From Deltaproteobacteria bacterium UBA3076 (GTDB taxonomy: Bacteria; Desulfobacterota; Dissulfuribacteria; Dissulfuribacterales; UBA3076): DNA of 9,143 nucleotides. The stretch lies in the NCBI GenBank assembly GCA_002367355.1, contig DFBQ01000184.1, positions 7,982-17,124 on the forward strand, written 5' to 3'. Every line of letters begins with the position of its first letter. The stretch's first letter is position 1. The position numbers were made by a program, and so were the translations under genes. The notes beneath the pieces are model-generated. The model ran no database searches. It was not told the DNA's origin and was given only the letters and a program-made list of their open reading frames with translations. This document shows, in pieces, positions 1 to 7,960 of this stretch.

Positions 1-393
1 GAAGATAAATCAGAGCTTGGAGAGGCGATATTATTAAATGTAAATGAGCTGATTTTGCCCTATTTGGAAAAATTGAACACGAGTAGATTGGATAACAAAC
101 AAAAGGCCTATGTAAATATTATCGAATTGAATTTGAATGAGATTGTTGCGCCGTTGTTGCGCGAATTTTCCAAAATAGGTTTGAAGCTCACTCCTGCGGA
201 AATTCAGGTAACAAATCTTATCAGGCAGGGTAAAAACACTAAAGAAATTGCGGAATTTCTGAATCTGGCCACAAGTACAATCGATACTCACAGGAACAAA
301 ATCAGGAAGAAACTTGGCATAAAAAACAAGAAGATAAACCTCAAAATCTACCTTAAAACCCACCTTTTTTCATCTCATAATATGGATATTTGA
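1..393 (+). CDS. LuxR-family (GerE-type HTH) transcriptional regulator, 5'-truncated
   Basis: The frame is open from base 1, so this is the C-terminal 130 codons of a longer protein whose start lies outside the window. An internal TTG at 55 is not a convincing start. Residues about 63-125 form a LuxR/GerE helix-turn-helix: LTPAEIQV, then the [20 protein letters not shown] core, then [14 protein letters not shown]. The preceding part ([13 protein letters not shown]... [11 protein letters not shown]) is the helical linker typical of PAS-sensor/LuxR proteins that are abundant in deltaproteobacteria. The missing N-terminus is therefore probably one or more PAS domains, which is inference. It would bind DNA in the cytoplasm. 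The target is unknown; the control region just downstream is an obvious but untested candidate. The stop codon (391-393) sits inside a palindrome. Confidence 0.85.
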   Translation, partial: EDKSELGEAILLNVNELILPYLEKLNTSRLDNKQKAYVNIIELNLNEIVAPLLREFSKIGLKLTPAEIQVTNLIRQGKNTKEIAEFLNLATSTIDTHRNKIRKKLGIKNKKINLKIYLKTHLFSSHNMDI

Positions 394-403
394 TCCATAT
401 TAT
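377..403. other. Perfect 11-bp palindrome over the regulator stop codon
   Basis: Bases 377-387 are exactly complementary to 393-403, with a 5-base loop (388-392). The stem is AT-rich. No T-run follows it on the plus strand, and on the minus strand an A-run rather than a T-run follows. It is therefore not a textbook intrinsic terminator on either strand. It could be a weak transcript end or a protein-binding operator. Confidence 0.5.
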
Positions 404-421
404 ATCCCCAATCTTTCAATA

Positions 422-450
422 TTGACTTAATGAATATCTTTAAATATAAA
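422..450 (+). promoter_or_regulatory. Candidate sigma70-type promoter
   Basis: TTGACT (422-427) and TATAAA (445-450) are separated by 17 bases. Each hexamer matches the consensus at five of six positions. The predicted transcription start, about 7 bases past the -10 box, falls at about 457, the first base of the left inverted-repeat arm. It points toward the exported-protein operon, leaving a leader of roughly 480 bases. The region is very AT-rich, so chance matches are possible. Confidence 0.45.
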
Positions 451-456
451 ATAAAA

Positions 457-630
457 TCAGAGATCATAGGAAATGCCCTGTTTTCTCAAAAAGAAATGTG
501 CAAAATTTTAGATAAATATCTATAAAATCCATAAGTTATAGTTCTATATTGCACAATTTATTATGAGAAACCTTTTGCTTGTACTTTCAACTACTTATGT
601 CTATAAAGGATCATTTCCTATGATCTCTGA
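457..630. repeat. MITE-like element or structured leader with 19-bp terminal inverted repeats
   Basis: Bases 457-475 are the perfect reverse complement of 612-630. Nested inside, 483-502 and 550-569 form a second 20-bp inverted repeat with about four mismatches, and 571-575/605-609 can form a short side stem. A 12-bp direct repeat (AAATATAAAATA) occurs at 442-453 and 631-642, close to the two ends as a target duplication would be. It abuts the right arm, but three bases separate it from the left arm. No coding capacity is seen. A weak promoter-like pair (TTGTAC at 579, TATAAA at 602, 17-base spacing) lies inside. It may be a non-autonomous transposable element, or a folded 5' leader or small RNA transcribed from the promoter at 422-450. 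Confidence 0.6.
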
Positions 631-664
631 AAATATAAAATAGTATGATTAATGGAGATGGGGT

Positions 665-877
665 ATGAGGACTGAGATTTTTCATCTTCCTAATAAGGAC
701 ATCCTCCAATATTTTTCAATAACTCAAGTATTATTGTGTTTGAAATATGTTGCTGTCACCATGCTTTTGTCACAGGGGAATTTTCGGGGATATTCTTGCA
801 TTAACATAACAGAATCTTGCATGGATGCTGATATTCTATTGTCACAATCAGTTTTAGCGTCGCCGGTTCAGGCATAG
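665..877 (+). CDS. Doubtful 70-residue hypothetical ORF
   Basis: The ATG is preceded by GGAG (654-657) at a plausible 7-base spacing. The ORF lies in the leader of the exported-protein operon, 62 bases before the next start. The product (MRTEIFHLPNKDILQYF...) has no recognisable domain, and codon use looks like random AT-rich sequence. The stretch ITQVLLCLKYVAVTMLL is moderately hydrophobic and could pass for a membrane segment. It could be a leader peptide or chance. Apart from this ORF, no gene is seen between 394 and 939. Confidence 0.2.
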   Translation: MRTEIFHLPNKDILQYFSITQVLLCLKYVAVTMLLSQGNFRGYSCINITESCMDADILLSQSVLASPVQA

Positions 878-939
878 ACGTCAGTACTTTCTCATGTCAG
901 ATAAACAGCACGGACTATTCCGGTAGGGGGGCATAAGAG

Positions 940-3786
940 ATGAAAAAAGGTGTTCTGTTTCTGGCGAGTGTCTTTGTTCTTCTATGGGCTGTTACAAGCG
1001 ATGCGCGAGTTCAGTTTGAGGTTACATGCATACGGGGTACAGGTGAGCCTGTTACAGAGACCTTTACATTTACGGCATTCGGTGGTCCGGCAACTGTAAA
1101 GTTGTGGAATGGCGGCCTTGAGGATTCTGATGCTGAAAATGTCAGCAGCTCCACAGTGACTGTCAACGGAGAGGTTATTTTCGGTCCGTCCAACTTCAAC
1201 CAGAATGTTGATTTCCTGGAAGAGGAAACCACCCTGGTTGATGGACAGAATACACTGGAGGTCCTATTGAAGGCCAAGCCTGGCGGCCAGGTAACCATCC
1301 AAATTATTCAAAATGTTCCTCCGGAAATCAGAATCACCAACCCCCCAGACAATTCCACGATTACCTCCAGGACACCGTATATAACAATCGAGTTCAGCGA
1401 TGAAGATTTAGATGTCGATCCGAGCAGCCTCACTGTTAAGATCAATGGCATTGATTGTACCAGTTCCTTTGACGTGACCGATACAGGAGCCACTTATCAG
1501 GTGCCAGAAAGCTCAAAGCTGCCTGTTGGTGACAATACTTTGTTTGCCAGGATTCAAGACCGGGTTGGCAATGAGGCCAGTGCCAGATCGAACTTCAGAA
1601 TTGAAATTCTTAAGGCCGTACCAGGTGCCCATCCCACCTCTGGATGTGTGCCGCTTACTGTTTATTTCACCACAGACGGGGAGGATCCGGACCATACCAT
1701 TGAGGTCTATCGATGGGACTTTGAAGGAGACGGGGTCTGGGATACCTCGGATCGAATGGCTACTGACTATACGCATACGTATACTACCACTGGTACTTAT
1801 CACGCCCAGCTTCAGGTGGAAAACAATGTAGGAGATACCGCTACGGCGGAGGTTATCATTACTGTGACTGGCAGTCCTCCTCAGGCCTGGGCAGACGCCG
1901 TTCCTTCAAACGGCGCCGTTCCGCTGTCCGTCACCTTTACGGGACACGGCAAGAAAACAGGCGGGGCCATTGTGCTTCACGAATACGACTTCGAGGGGGA
2001 TGGAATATTTGATTACACCACGGATACGTTTACCGGCGGACCCCAGCCGGACTCCATTACCTTTTACATCAACCATGCTGCCTGCTATTCAGGGACATTC
2101 AATTTTTATCTGAATGGAGTGCTCATTGATTCGGATACCACGAGAGAAGGATGCCATTGCAATTCAAGTGAGGACGCCTATACCATCTCTGATCCAAGCG
2201 CCCTGTCAAACTGGGACACGACTGGCAACAACATCCTCAGGGTCGATGCGGCAGGAGAGGTATATGTCGGTTATATCAGAGTTGTCTTGACAACCGGTGC
2301 TACGGCAGACGAGCGTTGCATGTTTGACGCAGTGGCAGGCGGGACATGCGGAAATCGGGATTTGTGTAGTGGTTATAGATATGGAGCGGCCACATATACG
2401 CTGGCGCTGGATGATCCCGGGGATACGACCAGCACAACACAACACACGTACCAGTCTGAAGGCACTTACAATGCCGTGTTCCGGGTGACTGATGATGAAG
2501 GCATGACAGCAACTGCATCACCAGTTGTAACCGCCGTCAGGGTGGGACCGCCGGGCTCGCCCACTGCTATTGGTACGGCTGATCCGACTCAGGGTCAAGG
2601 CCCGCTTACTGTCCATTTTACACATGACGGCACAGACCCGGACGGCAGCATTGTCCTTTACGAGTGGGATTTTGAAGGGGACGGGGTCTATGACTATTCT
2701 TTAGGCACTGATGGCGCGGTGGATCACACCTACACTGACGGGGGTAAGTATATTGCACGCTTGCGTGTGACGGACGACGACGGGCTCACAGGAGAGGATG
2801 TTTTTGAGATCGCTGTGACTGTCAGCGCCACATTAAGAATCGGGGATTCGGATTACACTGTCAATCCTTATGCTGGGGAATCCATTGATGTTATTACGAC
2901 GTTAAGCGGAGGCGTGGATGACTTCAGCATACTCATCAAGAACCGTGAAGGAGCTACAGTGTGTACACTCGTAGATGCCGTGGATAGAAGCGGGGGAACC
3001 TATACGGATCCCTGGGACGGCAAAGACAACAGCGGTTTAATAGTGAATGACGGTGTCTACTATGCCGTGGCCGAATACAGCGACGGCCTGGGCAACCATG
3101 TCATAGACCTAACCTTCACTACCGGCGGTGAGCGGTACACTCAGAGTTATCAGGGGTGGTATGGCACAAACTGGGCCTATCCGTTCAGTGATCAGTTCGC
3201 ACCCATTCGATTTTCTCTTGGTCGTGCTTCAGAAGTGACACTCTTTATCGGCTATCTTTGGTATGCGGATCAACGCATCAGGACCGTATACAATCGTCTG
3301 GCGCTGCCTGCCGGGTCCCACACGGCCTACTGGGATGGTTTGGCCGACGATGGAAGCATCATCCATGCCCCATCGGGTGACAGGTTAATACCAGGTTTCT
3401 GGAGATATAACCTGCCGGAAAATGCCATCTATGTCACCGGTGGTAAGCCGGTGGTGTCCCATGTCATGGCTGATCCTAACTACTTCAGTCCTTTCAGTGA
3501 GAAATGTGGTCCTGATGGTGAAGGGGCTGGCATTATAGTAGGTTTCGATGTCTCTGAGGATGTTCAGAGCGTCTCTTTGAACATATACAGCGTCTCCAGC
3601 GGATCCCTGCTTCGCACTATCACTTTGGAAGACGTCTTGGCAGGCAATCATGCCATTTTCTGGGACGGCAAGAATAATGGTGGGGAATACGTGGATATAG
3701 ATGACTACCAGGTGGCGGTCATTGCCACAGATAGTCAGGGCAATGACTCAATGCTCAAATATACCCTGGTAAGGATTGATCTTTAA
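940..3786 (+). CDS. Exported multidomain PKD / FlgD-Ig-like protein
   Basis: This 948-residue protein begins with a Sec signal peptide (MKKGVLFLASVFVLLWAVTSDA, cut near residue 22). The ATG is supported by a G-rich ribosome site at 924-931. After a beta-rich N-terminal part and an Ig-like segment (about 130-225) come PKD-type domains at about 227-312, 313-530 and 540-628, each with a W/YDFEGDG core. The second is split by about 130 residues containing six cysteines (382, 405, 407, 460, 470, 476). The C-terminal third holds three FlgD-Ig-like units marked by WDG near residues 692, 798 and 908. PKD and FlgD-like modules usually serve adhesion or assembly outside the cytoplasm. No enzyme motif, LPXTG or PEP-CTERM anchor is visible. 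The RHS gene follows 15 bases later, so the two are surely co-transcribed. A role as carrier, anchor or shell partner for the RHS protein is inference. Confidence 0.88.
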   Translation: MKKGVLFLASVFVLLWAVTSDARVQFEVTCIRGTGEPVTETFTFTAFGGPATVKLWNGGLEDSDAENVSSSTVTVNGEVIFGPSNFNQNVDFLEEETTLVDGQNTLEVLLKAKPGGQVTIQIIQNVPPEIRITNPPDNSTITSRTPYITIEFSDEDLDVDPSSLTVKINGIDCTSSFDVTDTGATYQVPESSKLPVGDNTLFARIQDRVGNEASARSNFRIEILKAVPGAHPTSGCVPLTVYFTTDGEDPDHTIEVYRWDFEGDGVWDTSDRMATDYTHTYTTTGTYHAQLQVENNVGDTATAEVIITVTGSPPQAWADAVPSNGAVPLSVTFTGHGKKTGGAIVLHEYDFEGDGIFDYTTDTFTGGPQPDSITFYINHAACYSGTFNFYLNGVLIDSDTTREGCHCNSSEDAYTISDPSALSNWDTTGNNILRVDAAGEVYVGYIRVVLTTGATADERCMFDAVAGGTCGNRDLCSGYRYGAATYTLALDDPGDTTSTTQHTYQSEGTYNAVFRVTDDEGMTATASPVVTAVRVGPPGSPTAIGTADPTQGQGPLTVHFTHDGTDPDGSIVLYEWDFEGDGVYDYSLGTDGAVDHTYTDGGKYIARLRVTDDDGLTGEDVFEIAVTVSATLRIGDSDYTVNPYAGESIDVITTLSGGVDDFSILIKNREGATVCTLVDAVDRSGGTYTDPWDGKDNSGLIVNDGVYYAVAEYSDGLGNHVIDLTFTTGGERYTQSYQGWYGTNWAYPFSDQFAPIRFSLGRASEVTLFIGYLWYADQRIRTVYNRLALPAGSHTAYWDGLADDGSIIHAPSGDRLIPGFWRYNLPENAIYVTGGKPVVSHVMADPNYFSPFSEKCGPDGEGAGIIVGFDVSEDVQSVSLNIYSVSSGSLLRTITLEDVLAGNHAIFWDGKNNGGEYVDIDDYQVAVIATDSQGNDSMLKYTLVRIDL

Positions 3787-3801
3787 GGGAGGGAGGCTCC
3801 A

Positions 3802-6800
3802 ATGCAAGGGCTGGCATTTAATTATAAAAACTCCGTTAATTATAAGAAGTCTGTCGTTTTGTTATCGTTCATCGTGGCGGCATTCCTGCTGTCTTGCCTT
3901 GGTTCGGTCTCATTGGCCTACAACTGGGAATGGGACCAGGGACATTATTGCACGGATGTAGATACCCCTGACGGGATGTGGGGCCGTTGGGATTATGACG
4001 GGGTATATCACGGTAACCAGGTAAGCAAAGATTGCTGTGAGCTTCTCTGTAAGATCTGTCCTGTTTACGCCAATACCGGTGCCCTCCAGAAGACATACAC
4101 CGATCTCTCTGTCCCCGGAGTAGGGCCTGCTTTACAGATTACACGGTCATACAGCAGCCAGGAGTGGGCCAGCACCCTCCTGGGATACGGCTGGACCTTC
4201 AACTTTGGCCGCAGGTTGATCATCCTGCGGAACCGTGCAGGCGATAAGATAGTCGGAGTCCGGCTGCAGGCAGGGGAGAAAAACTTCTACAAGGAGCATC
4301 CTGATGGGAGCCTGGAGCGGCTGACGGACTATGGCGCTACCTATGATCTGGTCAAGAACGAGAACAAGACCTTCACTCTTTCCCGCCGGAACGGCACCCG
4401 TGAGGAAATCCAGGCTGACGGCAAGATATCTCGGATCATAGACAGTAACAACAATACCCTGTTATTTGAGTACAATGCAGTTGGCTGCCTGGCCCGCATC
4501 ACGAATGCCTCAGGTAACTATGTGGACTTCGTTCTGGGTCCCAATGGAAAGATCGCCAGCGTGGCTGACAACCTTGGCCGGGTTGTGTCCTACACCTATG
4601 ACGACCACGGCAACCTGATAGTAGTAACAGATCCCATGGGTTATACCACTCAGTATCTCTATAACAGCAGAAACCTTCTGACACAGATTGTCGATGCCAG
4701 AGGAAACACTGTTCATACCATCTCTTACAATAACGATCAGCCGCCGAAGGTGGCCAGCTTTGTAGAGAAAGGCGAGCCATACACGATTTCCTACTTTTCA
4801 GACCATACGGTCAAGACGGACTCCCATGGGAATTCCTGGACCTACTACTTTAACGACGTCGGCATCATTACCAGGGTCATTGATCCGCTTGGCAACCAGA
4901 CAACAGACGAGCCCAATTATGTGACTGCCACCAGCCTGGACTGGAAAGAGGACGCTAACGGGAACCGGACGAATTATACATATGACGCGGATGGTAATAT
5001 TGCCACCAAGACGGACCCCTTGGGGAACACCTGGACCTATACTTATGTGCCAGGGACCAATTGGATGGAGACCGAGACCAATCCTCATGGGGTTGTGACC
5101 AAATACGAGTATGATGCCAATGGCAACCTGCTCAGACATATCCGGGACTTTGGCGGCGCTCTGGCAAATACCACTACCTATACCTACGACGCCAGTGGCC
5201 GGCGGACGAGCGTGACCGATCCCTTGGGGAATACCACCAGCTATTCCTATGACGCCGCAGGTAATGTCATCAAGATCATCGATCCCCTGGGGAACATGCG
5301 CACCTTCACTTATGATGTCCGGGGCAACAAGCTCACCGAGGCTGACCCCAATGGAAATACCATTACCTATACCTATGATTTGCTGGACCGTCTGGTCTCT
5401 GCTACGGATGCCTTAGGCAATACAAAGGGCTTTTCTTTTGATGCCAATAGCAATCTGGTGAAGGTCCAGTTATCAAACGGGGAAGAGATAACTTACGAAT
5501 TTGATGCCTACAACCGGCCGATACAATCTATCGATCCTCTGGGAAATATTCAGACATACGCCTATGATCATAATGATAACCTGGTAACAACGACCGATGC
5601 CAACGGAAATCCCACCCAGTATGGTTATGATGCCCTTGGACGGCGGATCAGTGTTACCAACGCCGAGGGTCATCAGATGACTTATGGGTATGATGCAGCA
5701 GGCAATGTGCTGTCGGTTACAGATGCAAAGGGGAACACTACAACTTTTACTTATGATGCTCTGAATCGTTCAGTGCAAAAGACCTATCCGGATGGAGCGA
5801 ATTACACCTATGCCTATGATGCCTTGGGCAGAAAGAACAGTCAGACCGATCCCAACGGAAATACGATCAGCTACAGCTATGATTATCTGAATCGACTGGT
5901 TCAGAGGCAGTATCCGAGCGGAACCACGGCTGATTTCACCTATGACATGGTGGGCCGGATGCTCACCGGCACCAATCCCGACAGCACTCTGGAGTATGCC
6001 TACGATGCCCTTGGCCGGGTAGTAAGCAATACCCAAAACGGAAAGACCATACAGTATAGTTTTGATGCTGCCGGAAACCGCATCTATTTTACTACCCCTG
6101 AAGGAGAGACCGTCCAGTATTCGTATAATAACGCCAATTTCATGACTCAGGTTCAGCTTTCAAGCGGCAAGGGAATCAGTTATGCCTACGATGCCCTTGG
6201 CAGGGTAATTAGAAAGGACTACACAGGCGGCGCTTACGCCGACTGGACCTTTGATCAGGCCGGACGCCTCACCGACATAAGCCATGTGAAGAGCGATGGT
6301 AGCCCAATATACTCCCAGGCCAATACCTTTGACAGTACCGGGAACATTCTTCAAAAGACCACAGAAGCAGGCAGCACATCATACACCTATGATAAAATTT
6401 ATCAGCTCACTGATACTGATCATCCAACAATAAGTGATGAGCAGTTCACCTACGATCCGGTTGGAAACCGCCTGATTTCCGCTGATTATAATGACTGGAA
6501 TTATAATAATCGCAATGAGATAGGAAGTTACGACGGAGTAGTCTTTACCTTTGATCATAACGGAAACACGCTAAGCAGGACCGATGCCAGCGGCACAACC
6601 GATTATCAATACAATTATGTGAACAGGCTGGTAGGGATAGATTTGCCTGGCGGAAGGCATGTTACTTATAGATATGACATCAGGGGCAGACGAATAGAAA
6701 AGAGCGTTGACGGAATTGTAACCAAATTTTTCTACGATGGGGACAATCTGTTAGCGGAATACGATTCATCCGGAAATCTGAAGAAGAATTATATCTGCAG

Positions 6801-7512
6801 GACGGGTGATGTAAATCCGTCTATATTGGTTGATGGCGGTCAGCTATATTTCTACATCAAGGACCATCTTGGCACTCCCCAAAAGGTGGTGGACGAAAAC
6901 GGAGATATAAAGTGGGCAGCCGAATACGAATCATTTGGGGTGGTTAATGTCACTGCAAACACCGTCTCAAACAATTTCAGGTTCCCTGGCCAATACTATG
7001 ATGCGGAGACAGGGCTGCACTACAATTGGCATAGATGTTATGATGCAAAAATTGGGAGGTATTTGAGCGAGGATCCGATTGGATTACAGGGTGGGCTTAA
7101 TCTATACATTTATGTCCAAAATGAACCTGTAAATCGGATTGATCCTTTAGGTTTGTTAACTTTTCGTCACCATGGAAACTGGGGAGGTCCAGGGTGGTCT
7201 GCTGGGCGCTATATGAAAGAATCAGATCCAAATCTCTATAGGTACTTCAATTACCCCACGACAGATGCAAGAGATGTTTGTTATCGAGGGCACGATATAT
7301 GTCTTTGGAGATGTGATAATTCTGGAGAAGTGTGCCTGTTGCCTGGAGCTTTGAGCGATTGTAGAGAAGATTGTGATCATAAATTAGGAAATTGTTTGTT
7401 GAGACTTAGCCCTTTTGAGTTATGTTATTGGTTTACGGACCGAGGGGTTTATTTTCCAGCAGATAATGAGGCAATTTATTTCCACACATTAATACCCTGG
7501 TTATTTCACTAA
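3802..7512 (+). CDS. Exported RHS/YD-repeat polymorphic toxin with phospholipase A2-like tip
   Basis: This protein has 1236 residues; the start is set by a strong AGGGAGGGAGG ribosome site (3786-3796). Residues 18-40 form the hydrophobic core of a Sec signal; cleavage could fall at SLA/YN, or LLSC could act as a lipobox. Residues about 87-135 (PVYANTG, TDLSVPG.GP, RSYSS, GYGWTFNFG) match the RHS N-terminal DUF6531-like module. About 28 YD units by eye fill residues 264-985 and build the hollow beta shell. The RHS core follows: DHLGT (1021), RFPGQYYDAETGLHYN, GRYLSEDPIGL (about 1091) and the DPLGL junction (1114-1118). The final 118 residues are the variable effector tip, annotated separately. 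The Sec signal and exported PKD partner suggest delivery from the envelope or surface rather than through a type VI apparatus, none of which is visible here. Confidence 0.92.
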   Translation: MQGLAFNYKNSVNYKKSVVLLSFIVAAFLLSCLGSVSLAYNWEWDQGHYCTDVDTPDGMWGRWDYDGVYHGNQVSKDCCELLCKICPVYANTGALQKTYTDLSVPGVGPALQITRSYSSQEWASTLLGYGWTFNFGRRLIILRNRAGDKIVGVRLQAGEKNFYKEHPDGSLERLTDYGATYDLVKNENKTFTLSRRNGTREEIQADGKISRIIDSNNNTLLFEYNAVGCLARITNASGNYVDFVLGPNGKIASVADNLGRVVSYTYDDHGNLIVVTDPMGYTTQYLYNSRNLLTQIVDARGNTVHTISYNNDQPPKVASFVEKGEPYTISYFSDHTVKTDSHGNSWTYYFNDVGIITRVIDPLGNQTTDEPNYVTATSLDWKEDANGNRTNYTYDADGNIATKTDPLGNTWTYTYVPGTNWMETETNPHGVVTKYEYDANGNLLRHIRDFGGALANTTTYTYDASGRRTSVTDPLGNTTSYSYDAAGNVIKIIDPLGNMRTFTYDVRGNKLTEADPNGNTITYTYDLLDRLVSATDALGNTKGFSFDANSNLVKVQLSNGEEITYEFDAYNRPIQSIDPLGNIQTYAYDHNDNLVTTTDANGNPTQYGYDALGRRISVTNAEGHQMTYGYDAAGNVLSVTDAKGNTTTFTYDALNRSVQKTYPDGANYTYAYDALGRKNSQTDPNGNTISYSYDYLNRLVQRQYPSGTTADFTYDMVGRMLTGTNPDSTLEYAYDALGRVVSNTQNGKTIQYSFDAAGNRIYFTTPEGETVQYSYNNANFMTQVQLSSGKGISYAYDALGRVIRKDYTGGAYADWTFDQAGRLTDISHVKSDGSPIYSQANTFDSTGNILQKTTEAGSTSYTYDKIYQLTDTDHPTISDEQFTYDPVGNRLISADYNDWNYNNRNEIGSYDGVVFTFDHNGNTLSRTDASGTTDYQYNYVNRLVGIDLPGGRHVTYRYDIRGRRIEKSVDGIVTKFFYDGDNLLAEYDSSGNLKKNYICRTGDVNPSILVDGGQLYFYIKDHLGTPQKVVDENGDIKWAAEYESFGVVNVTANTVSNNFRFPGQYYDAETGLHYNWHRCYDAKIGRYLSEDPIGLQGGLNLYIYVQNEPVNRIDPLGLLTFRHHGNWGGPGWSAGRYMKESDPNLYRYFNYPTTDARDVCYRGHDICLWRCDNSGEVCLLPGALSDCREDCDHKLGNCLLRLSPFELCYWFTDRGVYFPADNEAIYFHTLIPWLFH
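7156..7512 (+). other. RHS C-terminal tip: secreted phospholipase A2-like domain
   Basis: This is residues 1119-1236 of the RHS protein, after the DPLGL junction. The order is: a glycine-rich loop GNWGGPGWSAG (1125-1135), resembling the PLA2 calcium loop; D1158-x-C1160-x3-H1164-D1165-x-C1167; and C1191-D1192-x6-C1198. These spacings equal those of D42, C44, H48, D49, C51 and of C98, D99, C105 in secreted PLA2. H1164 is thus the predicted catalytic histidine, D1165 a calcium ligand and D1192 the dyad aspartate. The tip has eight cysteines (1160, 1167, 1171, 1178, 1187, 1191, 1198, 1208), enough for four disulfides in an oxidising compartment. The predicted activity is hydrolysis of the sn-2 ester of membrane phospholipids. 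The remaining tail after about 1208 is not recognised. Confidence 0.72.
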
Positions 7513-7938
7513 AATTTTGTTTAGGGTGGTCGGTTAACGCCTCCTGCCCTGTAATATGGCATGAGTTCCTCAATGGCGAAGCGGCACCATATCCGGCGTT
7601 GGCACCAGGCTGCGACTATCCGCGCACGTACCGGCATTACCAAGGCTATACGACTAGCACTGTTCTCCACGAGAGGGCACAAGGAGGAGCTAACCGACCA
7701 TCCCCTTTTTGTTTTCTTGAAGCAACATTCAAAGAGTGGATGTCATTAATTTTTTGACCTATCAGAATTTCCTGAAATGATAGCACAAAATGGGACAGGG
7801 GCTGCCAAGCAATTAGAAATTGCTACACAGTCCACAGTATTGTGATATGTAGGTAACGAATATGTTTCTAATGCAGCTGCAGAAATGCGATGCGACCCTT
7901 GTGTAAGGATTTGTTGTAATATTAAGCCGTTAAATTAA
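7513..7938 (+). pseudogene. Possible decayed coding sequence behind the RHS gene
   Basis: No intact gene is seen in the 448 bases between the RHS stop and the next start. One frame reads IWHEFLNGEAAPYPALAPG, then DYPRTYRHYQGY and FLEATFKEWMSLIF, and stops at 7755-7757. Another reads DLSEFPEMIAQNGTGAAKQL, a single TGA at 7843-7845, then YVGNEYVSNAAAEMRCDP, and ends at 7936-7938. Both read more like protein than random sequence, and both lack a start or are interrupted. They could be remnants of displaced RHS tips or lost immunity genes. No family is recognised, and part of the first frame lies within an inverted repeat. Confidence 0.22.
7527..7700. repeat. Imperfect long inverted repeat behind the RHS gene
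   Basis: The outer arms TGGTCGGTTA (7527-7536) and TAACCGACCA (7691-7700) are perfect complements. Complementarity continues inward with small gaps over 7537-7550 and 7674-7690 (CCTCCT..GCCCT against AGGGC..AGGAGG). The 174-base unit is noticeably richer in GC than the RHS tip before it and the sequence after it. No transposase is present. It may be a MITE-like insertion or a large hairpin at the end of the RHS transcript. No clear target duplication is seen. Confidence 0.5.
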
Positions 7939-7960
7939 GCCAGAACGTGGGATTATTAAT

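Noticed and set aside
760..939. Riboswitch (c-di-GMP type) in the operon leader
   Set aside because: Some short G-rich pieces recall aptamer motifs, but the conserved core and pairing pattern could not be found.
4591..6760. DNA tandem repeat array
   Set aside because: The periodic TATGAT/GATCCC text simply encodes the divergent YD repeats of the RHS protein; units are not near-identical at the DNA level.
7527..7700. Integron attC site
   Set aside because: Outer GTTA/TAAC motifs are present, but in the opposite orientation to attC ends, and the arms lack matching RYYYAAC/GTTRRRY consensus.
7561..7749. 62-codon ORF (MSSSMAKRHHIRRWHQ...)
   Set aside because: It starts inside the inverted repeat, has no ribosome site, and its sequence reads as an out-of-frame translation; the alternative frame looks more protein-like.
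7760..7785. Hairpin CTATC...GATAG as a terminator
   Set aside because: The stem is short and interrupted, and no T-run follows.
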